Assembly: GCA_027946365.1 (NCBI GenBank)
Contig: JAPEUQ010000003.1
Location: 806,001 to 870,000 of the forward strand
Length of the DNA: 64,000 nt
Origin: Kalmusia sp. IMI 367209
Taxonomy: Eukaryota > Ascomycota > Dothideomycetes > Pleosporales > Didymosphaeriaceae
Direction of reading: 5' to 3'
This document shows, piece after piece, positions 44,821-55,679 of this stretch. Under the pieces are notes generated by a model, which worked only from the letters and a program-made list of their open reading frames with translations, was not told the DNA's origin and ran no database searches. Made by a program: the position numbers and the translations under genes. Numbering within the stretch: position 1 is the first letter of the stretch; each line of letters starts with the position of its first letter.

Positions 44821-46372
44821 TCAATCTTGATTTGCTATAAGCGAATAAACTTAGAATATATGAACTATGGCAACAATAAACTTCTGCTCTTGTGTTTGCT
44901 CATACGTATTCCAGCTCCTATTAATGCCTCCAGTTTGACATGCGGTACCGTATTCTCGGAAACCGGGCTGTCGGGGCTATCCCACAAGATTTGTTCGTAG
45001 AAGGAACATTTAAGTTACTGCATGGGATCACATCAAATTGCATCGGGGGCGCCAAGATCAACCCATTGGAAAGAGGCACCATTCGCATCCTGTACCGATC
45101 GGCACCTCGCTTTTTCTAGACCAGTCAAAACTGGATCTGCCTGCTCTTTGGGTATCCGCCCTCCAGGATGATCTCGGAGACGTGGATTTCCGAGAACTGG
45201 CTAGCAAATGACAATTATATTAACTCAAGGACAAGCTCATCACATGTCCAATAACGGATTAATCTTCTGCGTGACACAACATTGCAATCTCAGCGAAGTT
45301 CTAAACCCCCCTAACTCAACTCACGCTTTGCATTCTTACACGCCATTCGTCCTCACACTGGGGAAGTCGACAGCACATCCACTCACTTCCTGTTGTTCAA
45401 AGTGTTAGATGTATTTGACTTTGCACGCTGTCGGTCTCATATTGATGATGATCCTAACTTTTAGACATGCCACATGACAAAAGCTGTCACAGAAGCCCCA
45501 TACATTACGAGGTACTGTCAATTATTTTTCCTGAAGAAAGATATGCAACGTCGGCGCACATGATGTCTTTCGTGTTCTACAGCTGCATCAATTCCCAGCA
45601 GCAACTCCGCTGATGGTCATGCGTAAATGCTCGTAATGATAAGCTAATCGGTATACAGAGTCAGTGCCACAGTGTTACACCACAGCTAGGCTGGTGGTAA
45701 TAACCTGATAATGCAGGCAGCCCGACAAAAACCGCAGTTGAACCACACCCTGAAAAATTATCATTGGCCCACACTGCCGGTCTGCGCATATTCTAGGGTG
45801 AGTCTCATTGGCGAACTCTATTTCCCATCCCAGCAAATTTTGACGACACGACTTCGCATCCCAAACAAGAGGTAGAAGACACATGGACGAGTCCAGCCTT
45901 GCGAAGCCTGTAGGGCAATATGCAGGCGCATTAGCGTGGCACCTTGACTACCAGATGCGGCCATCCATAGAGAATGACACACCGATCGTAGGCACCGCCA
46001 TGACATCTCTAAGCAAGAACCCAGAGAAAAACCCTGAAAATGTCCACGATACGCACTGGTGCGGTGTGTTGAGAACAAGGACAAGAAATGCAGTCTTGCA
46101 ACCGGTCGTGCTTCCATAGGTCAAACCCTAGTAGACCCCGCTCCCGATAGATGCAAACGCTCGTTCACAACGGTGAGGCTGATGGAGCACATGGTATCTA
46201 GCGTAGGGGGGTAAGATAGACTGACAAGTATGTGGCGACGGCAAATCAATCGGAGCTCGATACAACTATATATACAGCCCATCCCGACGCTGTTCCGTGG
46301 TTATCAGTCTTTCAGTATCAAAATACAATCGACGAGAGCCTTTACAAGATATAGAGAGAACAAGAAGATACC
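44821..46372. other. Intergenic region of 1.5 kb, no supported gene
   Basis: It lies between the glycosyltransferase and the P450 gene. The short frames at 45208-46119 on both strands show no domain. The P450 TATA box (46267-46274) lies near its right end. Confidence 0.45.
46267..46274 (+). promoter_or_regulatory. TATA box of the P450 gene
   Basis: TATATATA lies 99 bases before the ATG at 46373, matching the spacing at other inducible genes in the window. Confidence 0.55.
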
Positions 46373-47917
46373 ATGTTGTCCAAGGAGATCCTTTTTGCCT
46401 CGACGTTCATCTTCTTCCTCTACATTCTCTACCGTCGTCGCGTCCGCTCGAAGTTACCCCCTGGTCCGCCTCGTCTCCCTATAATCGGCAACCTCCACCA
46501 AGCACCCAAGTCCTCCCCTTGGCTAACCTTTCAAAAATGGATCCAAGAATACGGGCCTCTCGTTAGTGCAGACTTCGGCGGCACGACCGTGATTCTCATC
46601 GGCGACTACGACATCGCGAAAGACCTCCTTGACAAGCGAGGCACCATATACAGCGCTCGTCCACGATTGGTCATGGGCTCCGAGTTGACGTGTGGAGGAC
46701 AGCACATACTCCTTCGGCAACCCGATGCGCGATTTGTGCTGCACCAGCGACTTGAGGCGCCGGTCTTGAGCCCAAGGGCGGCGGGGACATACTACCCGGT
46801 GCAGGATATGGAGAGCAAGGTCTTGCTGCGCAATTTTCTGCTCAGCAATGACATCAAGAAGAACTGTGAGATATACGCAGCGAGTATCGCATACGTCCTA
46901 ACCTACGGCTTCCGCATCATAACCAACGACGAGTGGCAAGTGCATGCTGCCCACGAAGTCCTAGACAATTTTGTGCTTGCAGCGCAGCCTGGCGCGTGGT
47001 TGGTCGATGCTTTTCCGCTCATGAGATTCCTTCCCAAGTTCCTGGCACCGTTCAAGAGACAGGCAGAGAGCTTCTACAGCCAGGAGACACACCTCCACGT
47101 GACGAACCTGAGAGACGCGCTCAAAAGGAAGTCTTGGAACTGGTGCAAAGACTTTGTGAAAGCGAAAGAAGCAAAGGAAATGTCGGAGGAGGAACTCGCT
47201 TGGGATCTGGGCATCTTGGCCGACGCCGGCGTTGAGACGTCGAACACATATATGCAGGTATTCATCTTGGCTTGTGTGGCATATCCCGAATTCCAAGTCA
47301 CTGCGCAGAAGGAATTGGATGGCGTGGTCGGCGCGAATGAGATTCGACTTCCAGACTTTGGCGACCTCGAAAGACTCCCATACATCCATGCCATTGTTGA
47401 GGAGGTCTTCCGCTGGCGGCATATCGTACCGGCTGGGATCGCACATGCAACCCTGAAGGATGACTGGTACAACGGCTTCTTCATCCCCAAAGGCTCGACC
47501 GTCATTCCTGTCTGGAAAGCGATGCGCGAAGATAGTAAGCGGTTCGACTCGCCGCTTGAATTCCGACCGGAGCGGTGGATTGGCAAGACTGGGCAGCCGA
47601 ATAATTGGGGCTACGGCAGGAGAATCTGCGCTGGAAGGCATATCGCGAAGAATACAATTACTATTGGGGTTGCCAGGATCCTTTCGGTGTTTGATGTACG
47701 CCCGCTAGAGGGGAAGAAGATGTCAATTGATGATGGGATGTTTGAAGGTGGTCTCGTGTCAGTGCCGAAGCCGTTCGGAGCGTTATTTGAACCAAGGAGT
47801 GAGGCGCATAGAGCTCTGATCGAGAGTGAGTACAAGAGTGTGGATGAGGATATGGAGAATTTGCTTACCAATGTGAGGAAGATGCAGGTGGAGGTAGGAT
47901 TGAAGCCTCGGTCATAA
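46373..47917 (+). CDS. Cytochrome P450 monooxygenase, intronless
   Basis: Microsomal P450s insert oxygen into small molecules with electrons from P450 reductase. This single exon of 514 codons starts with a membrane anchor (FASTFIFFLYILY), a basic stop-transfer RRRVRSK and the proline hinge LPPGPPRLP. The I helix has AGVETS at about 284-289, with the acid-Thr-type site. The K helix has EEVFR at 342-346, and PERW follows. The heme segment is NWGYGRRICAGRH with the Cys ligand at residue 419; Trp replaces the usual first Phe. The region between PERW and the heme loop is short, and the stretch after IPVWKAM is also short. It resembles the CYP64-like group of fungal P450s (sterigmatocystin-type oxidoreductases), which is a weak similarity call. 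No backbone synthase lies nearby, so it is not clearly part of a cluster. Confidence 0.9.
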   Translation: MLSKEILFASTFIFFLYILYRRRVRSKLPPGPPRLPIIGNLHQAPKSSPWLTFQKWIQEYGPLVSADFGGTTVILIGDYDIAKDLLDKRGTIYSARPRLVMGSELTCGGQHILLRQPDARFVLHQRLEAPVLSPRAAGTYYPVQDMESKVLLRNFLLSNDIKKNCEIYAASIAYVLTYGFRIITNDEWQVHAAHEVLDNFVLAAQPGAWLVDAFPLMRFLPKFLAPFKRQAESFYSQETHLHVTNLRDALKRKSWNWCKDFVKAKEAKEMSEEELAWDLGILADAGVETSNTYMQVFILACVAYPEFQVTAQKELDGVVGANEIRLPDFGDLERLPYIHAIVEEVFRWRHIVPAGIAHATLKDDWYNGFFIPKGSTVIPVWKAMREDSKRFDSPLEFRPERWIGKTGQPNNWGYGRRICAGRHIAKNTITIGVARILSVFDVRPLEGKKMSIDDGMFEGGLVSVPKPFGALFEPRSEAHRALIESEYKSVDEDMENLLTNVRKMQVEVGLKPRS

Positions 47918-48909
47918 ACACTGGTTCAGCAGTACTGCTTTGACTTTATTCTACTATGACGATCGTAATGTAGCTTATATTAGAGATTAGTAGTTATCTG
48001 GGCAATAATGATACGTACACGTATATACTAACAAGGGCCACGTGAGGCAGAGCCTTGAGCTCACTTTGTTAAATCATCTGAAGTCAAATTTGCACAAGTC
48101 AAAAGGCTGGTAGAATTGTTTTAGAAAAATTTTGTACCTAATTAAAGGCAGATTGTGAGTGGAATAGATTGAGTGAGCTGAGAAGGCGCATAAGAACGCT
48201 CTACGACATATGCTCGAGCGATTGCCAAGAAATAGCATCAATTTTCGATGATGAAATAGTCGTGCCAATGATAGATGATTGAATTCTGTGACAATGACCG
48301 ACTAAAAGCAACGCCATGCTGGAACCTCCTAGCACGCGGGATATCTAGCGCAGAACGGACTGAGACTGAGGACGTATCGTAGCGCTCAGATGCGCGATGG
48401 AGGAGGAAGAAAAGAATTCCAATGATCATGAGAAGGGTGGCCGAAGCCTAGAAGACATAAATGGAAATCGACATGGATTACATGACATGAAAACGGAGAA
48501 GAAAGGCAAGAAAAATTTACATGGAGCAAAGAGAGATGCAGGCGCAAGGGAAGGAAACTCTGAGATGCCTACCAGGAACACATTCCCATAGAGGACAACG
48601 CAGCCAACACAATGCGACCACTATGCTGCTGTACCATGCCGTCTATAACGTCGGCTGGTAATAAGAATGGAAAAGAACGAACACTCGACGTCTTGCGGAA
48701 ATCGTATCCCAGGGCCTTGGAAGATCCTCCGAGTATTGGTAGTTAGGACATGGTTGAAAGAGACACGAAAGAACAAATCAATGAACAGAAGTACGTCCGT
48801 ACGCGGATGTCCTAGTCTTCTCGGTCGGAGTAGACGGAAAGAATTATCGGTGTTGAGGGAGAGATGGTGCGGTAGCGTTCAATAATAGGCATCGCGAGCT
48901 ACTGCTAGG
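47918..48909. other. Intergenic, no supported gene
   Basis: This region is A/T-rich near 48000-48260. The purine-rich frames at 48397-48885 on the + strand show no domain. Confidence 0.45.
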
Positions 48910-49339
48910 CTATCGCGACGACGGACCATAGCCGCTGCGTCCGTAGGTGTACTGGGGGGCGTTTGTAACAGGTATACCGTTCAGTGACTTCCACGCTATT
49001 TCGGCAGCCTCTTCGCGGGATTGTTCAAGATAGCGGTAGTCGCGCCATAGGTGAGCTCGGTATTCACGTCCTTGAACAATGACTCCACTCGACCAGGCTG
49101 TTCTGATACCTATGTCATGCCATGTTAGTGATAACCAAATAGAACAATAGTACATATAGTTATTAAAACGCACAATAGCATACCTCGGGGGTCTGAGTAG
49201 TCCTGATACTGAGGTTGCGCTATCTGTTGCGTGGCGCACCAATCTGATAATAACATACGTCAATTGTGGGCTGGAGGAATGACTTTAGCAACATACTCTG
49301 AAGTTTCTGCACATAGGTCTCCTGCCTGTTGGCGGCCAT
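48910..49339 (-). CDS. Small dsRNA-binding-domain-like protein (three exons)
   Basis: Exons 49339-49297 (43 bases), 49243-49184 (60 bases) and 49109-48910 join to 100 codons. The protein begins MAANRQETYVQKLQN, then runs CATQQIAQPQYQDYSDP and GIRTAWSSGVIVQGREYRAHLW before ending in a helix REEAAEIAWKSLNG and a Gly/Tyr/Ser tail. The order helix, three strands, helix with a closing E-x-A-A-x-x-A-x-x-x-L matches the double-stranded RNA-binding fold, although the usual KKxAK lysine pair is replaced by SREEAAE. Both introns are GT-AG, and the frame would be lost if either was kept. A longer frame in the same register (49263-48910) reads through the introns and should be ignored. Function is unknown. 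Confidence 0.72.
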
Positions 49340-50988
49340 GATTGGTTTCTTTTCAAAATGACAGTACCCGCGATCGACGACGGGAGGCTCGCAGGGAGCT
49401 TGTCGGTCTCAATAACGCAGACAGGGGTCTAGCTTTTGGGCGAAGAACGTAGGACAGTGTGAAACCTAGGGATGCTGGCTGTCTGTTTATAGTTCCAAAA
49501 CGCATACCTAAGCTACACGGAAATCGAAATGCCGCAAACTCGAGCTGAGTACCGAAGGACTGGGACGCTGGATTTCTTGTTATGCATCGTGTTGCGGGTA
49601 AAGGAGGCGACGGCTTTCAAAAGCCACGCTTCTGCTGGCTGCCGCCAGCATTTTTTTTATTGGGCTCCAGGAAAAACCGGGGTGGCCGCAAAGCAGACGG
49701 AAAACGACATGGGCAGCGGCAGAGCGGGCAAGGAATATATGCAGAACGAATCCCAGAGCATTGGGACCGTGGGACCAATGTGCTCTTCCAGGCCATATGG
49801 GGTCGTTGTCATGCTTGACCGGATTGAGATGGGACGATGCGCTGGCGCAAAGAAGTTGTAGGGCTAGAAAATGCCGGCGCATCCAGATTGCGTACTGTGG
49901 CTGCGAATCTAACGCTTTTATGGGTATGACCCGCTTCGACAGCATGGACTTGCGTCCCGACCCGTGTTCCGACCCAAACTATGAGGGAGGAGCTCGTCAT
50001 CTTGAACGCCTGCATCGCGTGATTTAACTGCATGGCGGCCTTACTGCATGCTGGAGCTGCCGCGCCAAACCAGGTTCATCAACGCCACGCTACGGCATCC
50101 AATACCACTAGGGGATTTGGCAGCGCATCGCTCGGGAAGGGCATCAAGGAACCGATGCGTGCCTGGGACAGTCCTGGCATAAGATCCCGCGATGCCCTTG
50201 ACCCCAAAGTTGTTCCTGACTCGGGCCGCCGCGTCCCCAAGACGCCAACCGCGTGCTCTGGCCATCCGTTCACTCCCTTTGCCTTCATGACGTGGTTGCC
50301 TTGTTCAGGCAGTCTGAAGCTCCCCGCTTTTTTTCGAACGCATACTAGGTCGGCCTCGGCGGAATGGGCGCCCCATTTGAGACGATCCGTACAGAAGAAG
50401 TGGGGTGCCCCTCCCCTCTCTTTGCTGTCAATGTGCTGGCATCGTTGACGTTGTCAAGGGTGCTGGAGAACGGTCGTTAAATTTGCCATGGCGAGTGACG
50501 TGGAGCTCGCTTGAGAGTGCTCTGCTCCGCGCTAGTCCAGAAGGGTACTTACGTACCTGTTGCTTGTGTAGCATGAAAGTGAGGCTGAGGGATCGAAGTT
50601 CCACGGACATATTTGAGAGGCCGGAAATTCTAAGTGGTGGTGTGTAGATGTTTATATTTGTATCGATTTGCATAGCACGCGTCAAGCCTGTACACGTCGG
50701 CTGCCGAGGCACCAACATGCTATTGCCGGCTAACCTCGCTTAGGCCCGAAATCCCAAAAGTTGCGGTTTGACATTGCGGGCATATGCCAGTCATTGGGAC
50801 CATGTGAACCACAAACTAAACAAGCAAGGTCGATCGCCCCGGTCGTGCATCCGGGGACCCGATCACTGCGGTAGGAGTAACACCCGCCCATGATGATAGA
50901 CTATGTTTCAAGCCAGGCAGTGCCATTTTCGGCTATCCTTGGTTGGTCAGACAGCCTGACTGTGAGAGGCTTACCATGTCTCATGCAT
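49340..50988. other. Intergenic region of 1.6 kb, no supported gene
   Basis: The overlapping frames (for example 50032-50448 on the + strand) are GC-rich shadows without motifs. No tRNA or repeat is seen. Confidence 0.45.
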
Positions 50989-51924
50989 CTAGTTCGGATC
51001 GCCATTGAAGGCAGGTCGCACCCTGAACGCTTGAAGCAACGGATGTTGGACTCTGCACTTGCCCATGTCCTCGGGGCCGATGATTGCAACCTCCTCCAAG
51101 CAATCTTCATCCGCATATCCCACCAATTCCCATGCGCCTTGCCCAATTAATTTGAGTGCAGAGTAACTGAAATAGCTCTGCGGATCATTGAAATATACAA
51201 AGGCTCTGGTGCAGTCACTTGTCGGTCCATCATAACTAATGTTGATCTCGCTCGTGTCTTGAGGGACCGTATCAGTGCATTTGTTTGCTACCGATGCACA
51301 CCAGTCGGTGTTGGGAGCATTGTGGGGACTGTTGGGGCAAGTTGCGTTGCCACCAACACCGTATATGAGGCTGGAGGGCCATGGATATTTGGAAGGCTTG
51401 CTGGGAACTTCTGGGGGGCCTTTAAGATCAGAGAGGAGGTGGCCAGAAAAGACGCCGATGTGTTGGTCTGAATGATCAGAAAATCTCCATTCGTACAATT
51501 GCAGATGGATGCATACCGAGGTCTAGTGTGGTATTTTGTCTCGCACCCGCATTGGGCCTGCATTGACAATTCAAGCCAGAGCCTTGGTCTACCAGTTTGC
51601 AATCGAAGCAGGTAAGGTCATATCGGCCACTAAAGTGCATAAGATACGGAAACCATTCAAGCGTTGCAGGGGAGCAAACTCTTTTTTCCACTCTAACATG
51701 CCATTATTGTTCGTGATCTTATTCCTCAAAAACGTGCCACTGGTGATGGTGGTCCCAGTTGGGTCATCTTCAGTCAAGCAGTCACCAACTAGCCAGTTCC
51801 CATCAAGACGGGCATTCGTGCACCGCTCGCCTATTTTGCCACTTGAAATTGCATCTACACCCATTGGTGCAGCATGCGACACGGAAACGCAGACGAGGGT
51901 GGTGAAGATAAAAGCCTGCTTCAT
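50989..51924 (-). CDS. Secreted cyanovirin-N-type (CVNH) lectin with an added C-terminal Cys domain
   Basis: Exons 51924-51680, 51629-51517 and 51467-50989 give 278 residues. The signal peptide is MKQAFIFTTLVCVSVSHA. The CVNH domain (about 30-140) shows the two-repeat pattern: GERCTNARLDGNWLVGDCL, then LRNKITNNNGMLEWKKDG, then CFDCKLVDQGSGLNCQC and TTLDLDQHIGVFSGHL. CVNH proteins bind mannose-rich glycans. The second half (about 160-278) has CTRAFVYFNDPQSYFSY, ELVGYADEDCLEEVAIIGP, and ends in AFRVRPAFNGDPN; I associate that ending with small secreted fungal proteins of unknown role. The donor of intron 1 (GTTTGC) is weak, but joining there gives the CVNH frame; intron 2 has a GTATGC donor. 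Both are needed for an uninterrupted product. Confidence 0.78.
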
Positions 51925-52697
51925 ACTGGATGTCGATGACGAGGCAGGTGGAGGTCATGTGCTGATATGCACCGTGGTAACAAAAGATCATCAAACGAGG
52001 GATGCCAGAGAACCCCTTGTCGTAGGGGTGGGATTTATACTTTTCGTGATTGAGGAGACACTGGAGCTCGGACTTATCGTCATTTCGACTACAAAGGTTG
52101 ACTGGTACTCATGGAAGGTCTGCAGACGCAATGAAGCCAACTTCCTATTTTGGGGCGCGTCGTAATCGAGCAGAATATCAGGTCTCTGCGAGTGTATAGT
52201 GCTACTTGGGCATATTGGTCGATGTGTAAGACACCTGATGAAAATTTAGCCGCCAAATGATCACGTGTCGATCATAACGCCTCTGGAAATATATTGCTTC
52301 CCCTTCGTATAGGTCGGGAGGACTACATGTCCTTGTCTCAGTGTCAGCTCTAGTAGCCTGACGTCTGCGAGACGCAGGATGGCAGCCAATACCGGCATAC
52401 AAGGTAGGAAGGTGCGAAGTGGAAAGAATTTGGAGGAAGGGTGTGGCATACAGGCCCTCTGCAACCTTGCGACGAAGCACTTACAAATCTTCGGGCGCGA
52501 GCAGAAGGCGAGCGGTCCTGTTCCGCGCCCTGGGCATGCAGTTCATGGGAAAATACCCCGGAATGTGCAGTACTCGCGACGAAAAAGCGCCGACGGCGAG
52601 GCCATACAAAGCACACCCCGGAGCAATTGAGAGGTGAGTACCAGTTGATGAAACAGACCGTGCAGTTCTGAGTTGGGAAGTCAAAAGAGATGGGAAA

Positions 52698-52749
52698 GAA
52701 GCAAAGCAGGAAGCAAGTTCCGAGAAGCAAAGCAGGAAGAAAGTCCCGA
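52698..52749. repeat. Tandem duplication of a 26-base unit
   Basis: Two adjacent copies (52698-52723 and 52724-52749) both start GAAGCAAAGCAGGAAG and differ at two positions (24 of 26 identical). No coding role is supported. Confidence 0.9.
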
Positions 52750-53235
52750 GCCACTGGCGTTGAGAAGGCACGACCACGGCCTAGCCTTAACCTCTTTGGG
52801 AGTGGATTAGTCACCCATTTGAATTCGCCTCTTTCGTGGCTCGCTCTCTTCACCGCGAAGCATCCCAAGAAAGTCGACACAGCCATCTTTGTATGTACAC
52901 GTGCTCATAGGAGGCTCTTCGTCCCGTCCCGAGTGCCGAGCCCGTCGGTTTCCACCACTGCAGCCCACGCGTCTCCCATCTACTGTTCAGCACACCCACC
53001 ACTTTAAGTAGCGATGGCGGCGCAACACCCATCGGCAGACAAGAGTGGGGTTCCAGGCGGGGCAATCTAGCCCGACGTCGGCAAGCTGGCGTTGCAGTGA
53101 CGTGAAGCTGCTTGTACCCATGAGCTAATATCTGCTACGACCTTCTCGCGGCACCGTTACTTTCTACCGTCCTTCCTGTTCGACTACTTGCCGCGGTGCT
53201 CCTGCCTCTTTCTGCGAAGCTTCACCGACGTCTGC

Positions 53236-53271
53236 ATTCATTCATTCATCCATCCATCCATCCATCCATCC
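53236..53271 (+). repeat. (ATTC)3(ATCC)6 tetranucleotide repeat just before an ATG
   Basis: Nine tetranucleotides end three bases before the ATG at 53275. The run therefore lies in the 5' UTR of the dehydrogenase gene. Confidence 0.95.
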
Positions 53272-53274
53272 AAC

Positions 53275-54530
53275 ATGTCCGCTCCCAAGACAGTCCGCTG
53301 GGGCATTCTGGCAACAGGTGGCATCGCCAAAACCTTGTACGTACCCCGCAGCCCCGCGCGAGCTCTTGCTGACATGCTGCCCTCTGCAGCACCATAGACT
53401 TGCTGGTAGACCCTGCCACGCGTGGTGTCAAGCATCTCAAGCACACTGTTGTCGCTGCCGCCTCCTCGTCGTCCGCGTCTCGCGCTCAGGACTTCCTCAA
53501 GGACACAGGCGCCCCCGCCGATGCGAAAGCCTATGGCTCCTACCAGGAGCTGGTCAACGATCCCAACGTCGACATCATCTACATTGCCACCCCGCACTCG
53601 CACCACTATCAGAATGCCATGCTCGCCCTCGAGGCCGGCAAGCCTGTATTGTGCGAGAAGGCCTTCACCGTAAACGCTGAGCAACTGCGCAAACTAGCCG
53701 AGAAAGCCAAGGAGAAGAACCTCTTCCTCATGGAGGCTGTATGGACGCGCTACTTCCCGCTCTCTGTTTATGTGCGTGAGCAGATCACGTCAGGCCGCAT
53801 TGGGCCCGTCGCCCGTGTTTTCGCCGACAACAGCATGGCTTGCGACCCGGAGGTGCAATGGAAGGATGGCACCAATCGTATGGTAAACCCAGACCTAGCT
53901 GGCGGCGCACTGCTCGATCTCGGCATCTACAGTTTGACCTGGGTATTCCAGACGCTGTACCACACCCAGCCAGAAAATGCACGCCAACCACCAAAGGTGC
54001 TCGCGGCTATGAAGAACTATGGGCCTACCAAAAATGCCGACGAAACTACCACTATCGTGCTAAGCTTCCCCCGCTCTGAAGAAGCTGGCGGCGAGGCACA
54101 TGCTATTGCAACTACTTCAATCCGCATCGCTACCTCCCCGGCTGGCAAACAAGATGTTCCGGGCATTCGTATTCAAGGCCCCGAGGGTGAAATTCAGGTA
54201 TTCCCACCCGCTTTCCGTCCTACTCGCACTAGGATTATCCTCAAGGATGGCACTGTAGAGGAGAAGAACTGGCCGCAACCTGGACCTGGCGAAGGAAGCG
54301 GGTGGCGCAACGGCTTCGGAGGAAGCACTAACGCCGAAGGTGAGGGTCACGGCATGTTCTGGGAGGCAGACGAAGCTGCTGATGCCTTCATAAATGGTCG
54401 CAAAGAGGGCAGATACGAAGGCCTTGACGAAAGTATCCTCATCATGGAGGTCATGGACGAGACGAGAAAGCAAGGCGGTCTTACATATCCCGAGAAGATA
54501 GAGACGACAAAGTACCCTACACAGCTTTGA
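53275..54530 (+). CDS. Gfo/Idh/MocA-family NADP-dependent dehydrogenase (D-xylose 1-dehydrogenase / dihydrodiol dehydrogenase type)
   Basis: The enzyme would oxidise an aldose such as D-xylose, or a trans-dihydrodiol, with NADP. Exons 53275-53336 and 53390-54530 are joined by a 53-base GT-AG intron and give 400 residues. The Rossmann start is RWGILATGGIAKT (residues 8-20), followed by the second nucleotide motif IIYIATPHSHHYQNAMLAL and the family K motif as VLCEKAFTVN, with Ala in place of the usual Pro. MEAVWTRYFP and GGALLDLGIYSLTW follow, as in dimeric dihydrodiol dehydrogenases. No signal peptide is seen. It is typical of fungal D-xylose 1-dehydrogenases (NADP+), but the two activities cannot be told apart from sequence alone. 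Confidence 0.92.
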
Positions 54531-55679
54531 AGTCGCTAAGGTAATTTGCAATTAGACCGAATGAACGCAGCCAAATAAGACGCGATTACCGTGTCAAGAA
54601 TTCTATATGTTCGATACATCCTGTCTGCACAAGTGGCCATATTCTCATCACAGCAACATTTCTCCAGGCTTTTTTACTAGTGCAACCCCTCGTCTTGCTA
54701 CGTCCTAATTCCGTTTGTGTTCGTGGTAGCTTTGGTCGGATTAGCTATTTAATACTATGGGTAGCCTCGACATAATGTAACAGCTGCCGCATAATTCACT
54801 ATTCAGCCTGATTTCCATTCGCTTTCTACCGAGGTCAAGCTTTGTCCTAATGCACCCCAGTATAGCACCCATCAACTCAATCTATTGATATTGAACCGCA
54901 ATTTCAAACTGCCCTAGCACCCGGTCACACATGCTCGGCTCCGAGCCTGATGCCCAAGGCGGTGCAGCCAGTACCGTGCATGGGTCCGTCTCCAAGTACC
55001 ACAACCCCAAACATGCGAAACATTCAGGCATTTCCACCACTCAGTGACGACCAGCGCACATCCTGCGAATGGAAAACAAAAACATCGGTTCACGGAAATG
55101 TCAACTCAGATTGCCCGCTGGACACCACTACTAGGGAAAATTAGTTATCAATCTTTGCTTTTCGTGTGTCCAGATTAACCGCTTCGCAACCATCGCACAT
55201 GGCAAATTTTTATTTCGTTCCTAGTACTATTCGGTGCTGTGTGCTAGTAAAGCAATGAATCTAGCGCTCTGAAATGCGGTAACGTTGAATAGCAAGCCAT
55301 GAACGGCTTGCCAACCATCCTCAGGGACATGACGCGTCTAAGCATGCGTAGCTAGGCTTCCGGTAACCGGTACTGTAAGCCTTGAGTCCCGTAGGAAGGG
55401 ACTGTGGGGTAAGCATCCCGGCTCGATTGCGGAATAATGCTCATTCCTTAATCTAACCTAGAGGTCATGCGAGGATAGTACGCCCTTAGCGTCAACTCTG
55501 GAATAATCCACTTACCAAAGAGGACTGGCACAAAACTGTATAGTCGAACCAGGCTTTTCTCTTTGCCAAAAGCCCGGGAATATAAAGCGATGATCCAGTA
55601 CCATAAATGCATTGATTAGATCCGCGTCCAAATTGTCCTTGGCTTCATCTCTTCGTTTTCTGATATTGATATATTCAAC
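54531..55679. other. Intergenic, promoter of the AA9 gene
   Basis: No protein is supported. The right part holds the TATAAAG box at 55581 and a GTGGGG string at 55404-55409 that fits the CreA consensus SYGGRG. Such a short motif can occur by chance, but carbon-catabolite control is usual for AA9 genes. Confidence 0.5.
55581..55587 (+). promoter_or_regulatory. TATA box of the AA9 gene
   Basis: TATAAAG lies 93-99 bases before the ATG at 55680. Confidence 0.55.

Larger units (their letters stand above)
51925..53274. other. Intergenic region between divergent genes
   Basis: The CVNH gene and the dehydrogenase gene point away from each other. The region includes a 26-base tandem repeat (52698-52749) and an (ATTC)/(ATCC) run next to the dehydrogenase ATG. 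The 178-codon minus-strand frame at 52886-52350 is in this promoter area and lacks any domain. Confidence 0.5.

Noticed and set aside
46961..47641. 226-codon frame on the minus strand inside the P450 gene
   Set aside because: It is antisense to the clear P450 frame and has no domain.
46373..47917. Secondary-metabolite cluster around the P450
   Set aside because: No polyketide synthase, peptide synthetase, terpene cyclase or cluster regulator is found in the 64 kb.
51476..51691. Apparent frameshift at the end of the CVNH domain
   Set aside because: A frame with ICNCTNGDF looked like a displaced domain end. An intron with GTATGC donor and TTCAG acceptor (51516-51468) gives TTLDLDQHIGVFSGHL, a better domain end, without any frameshift.
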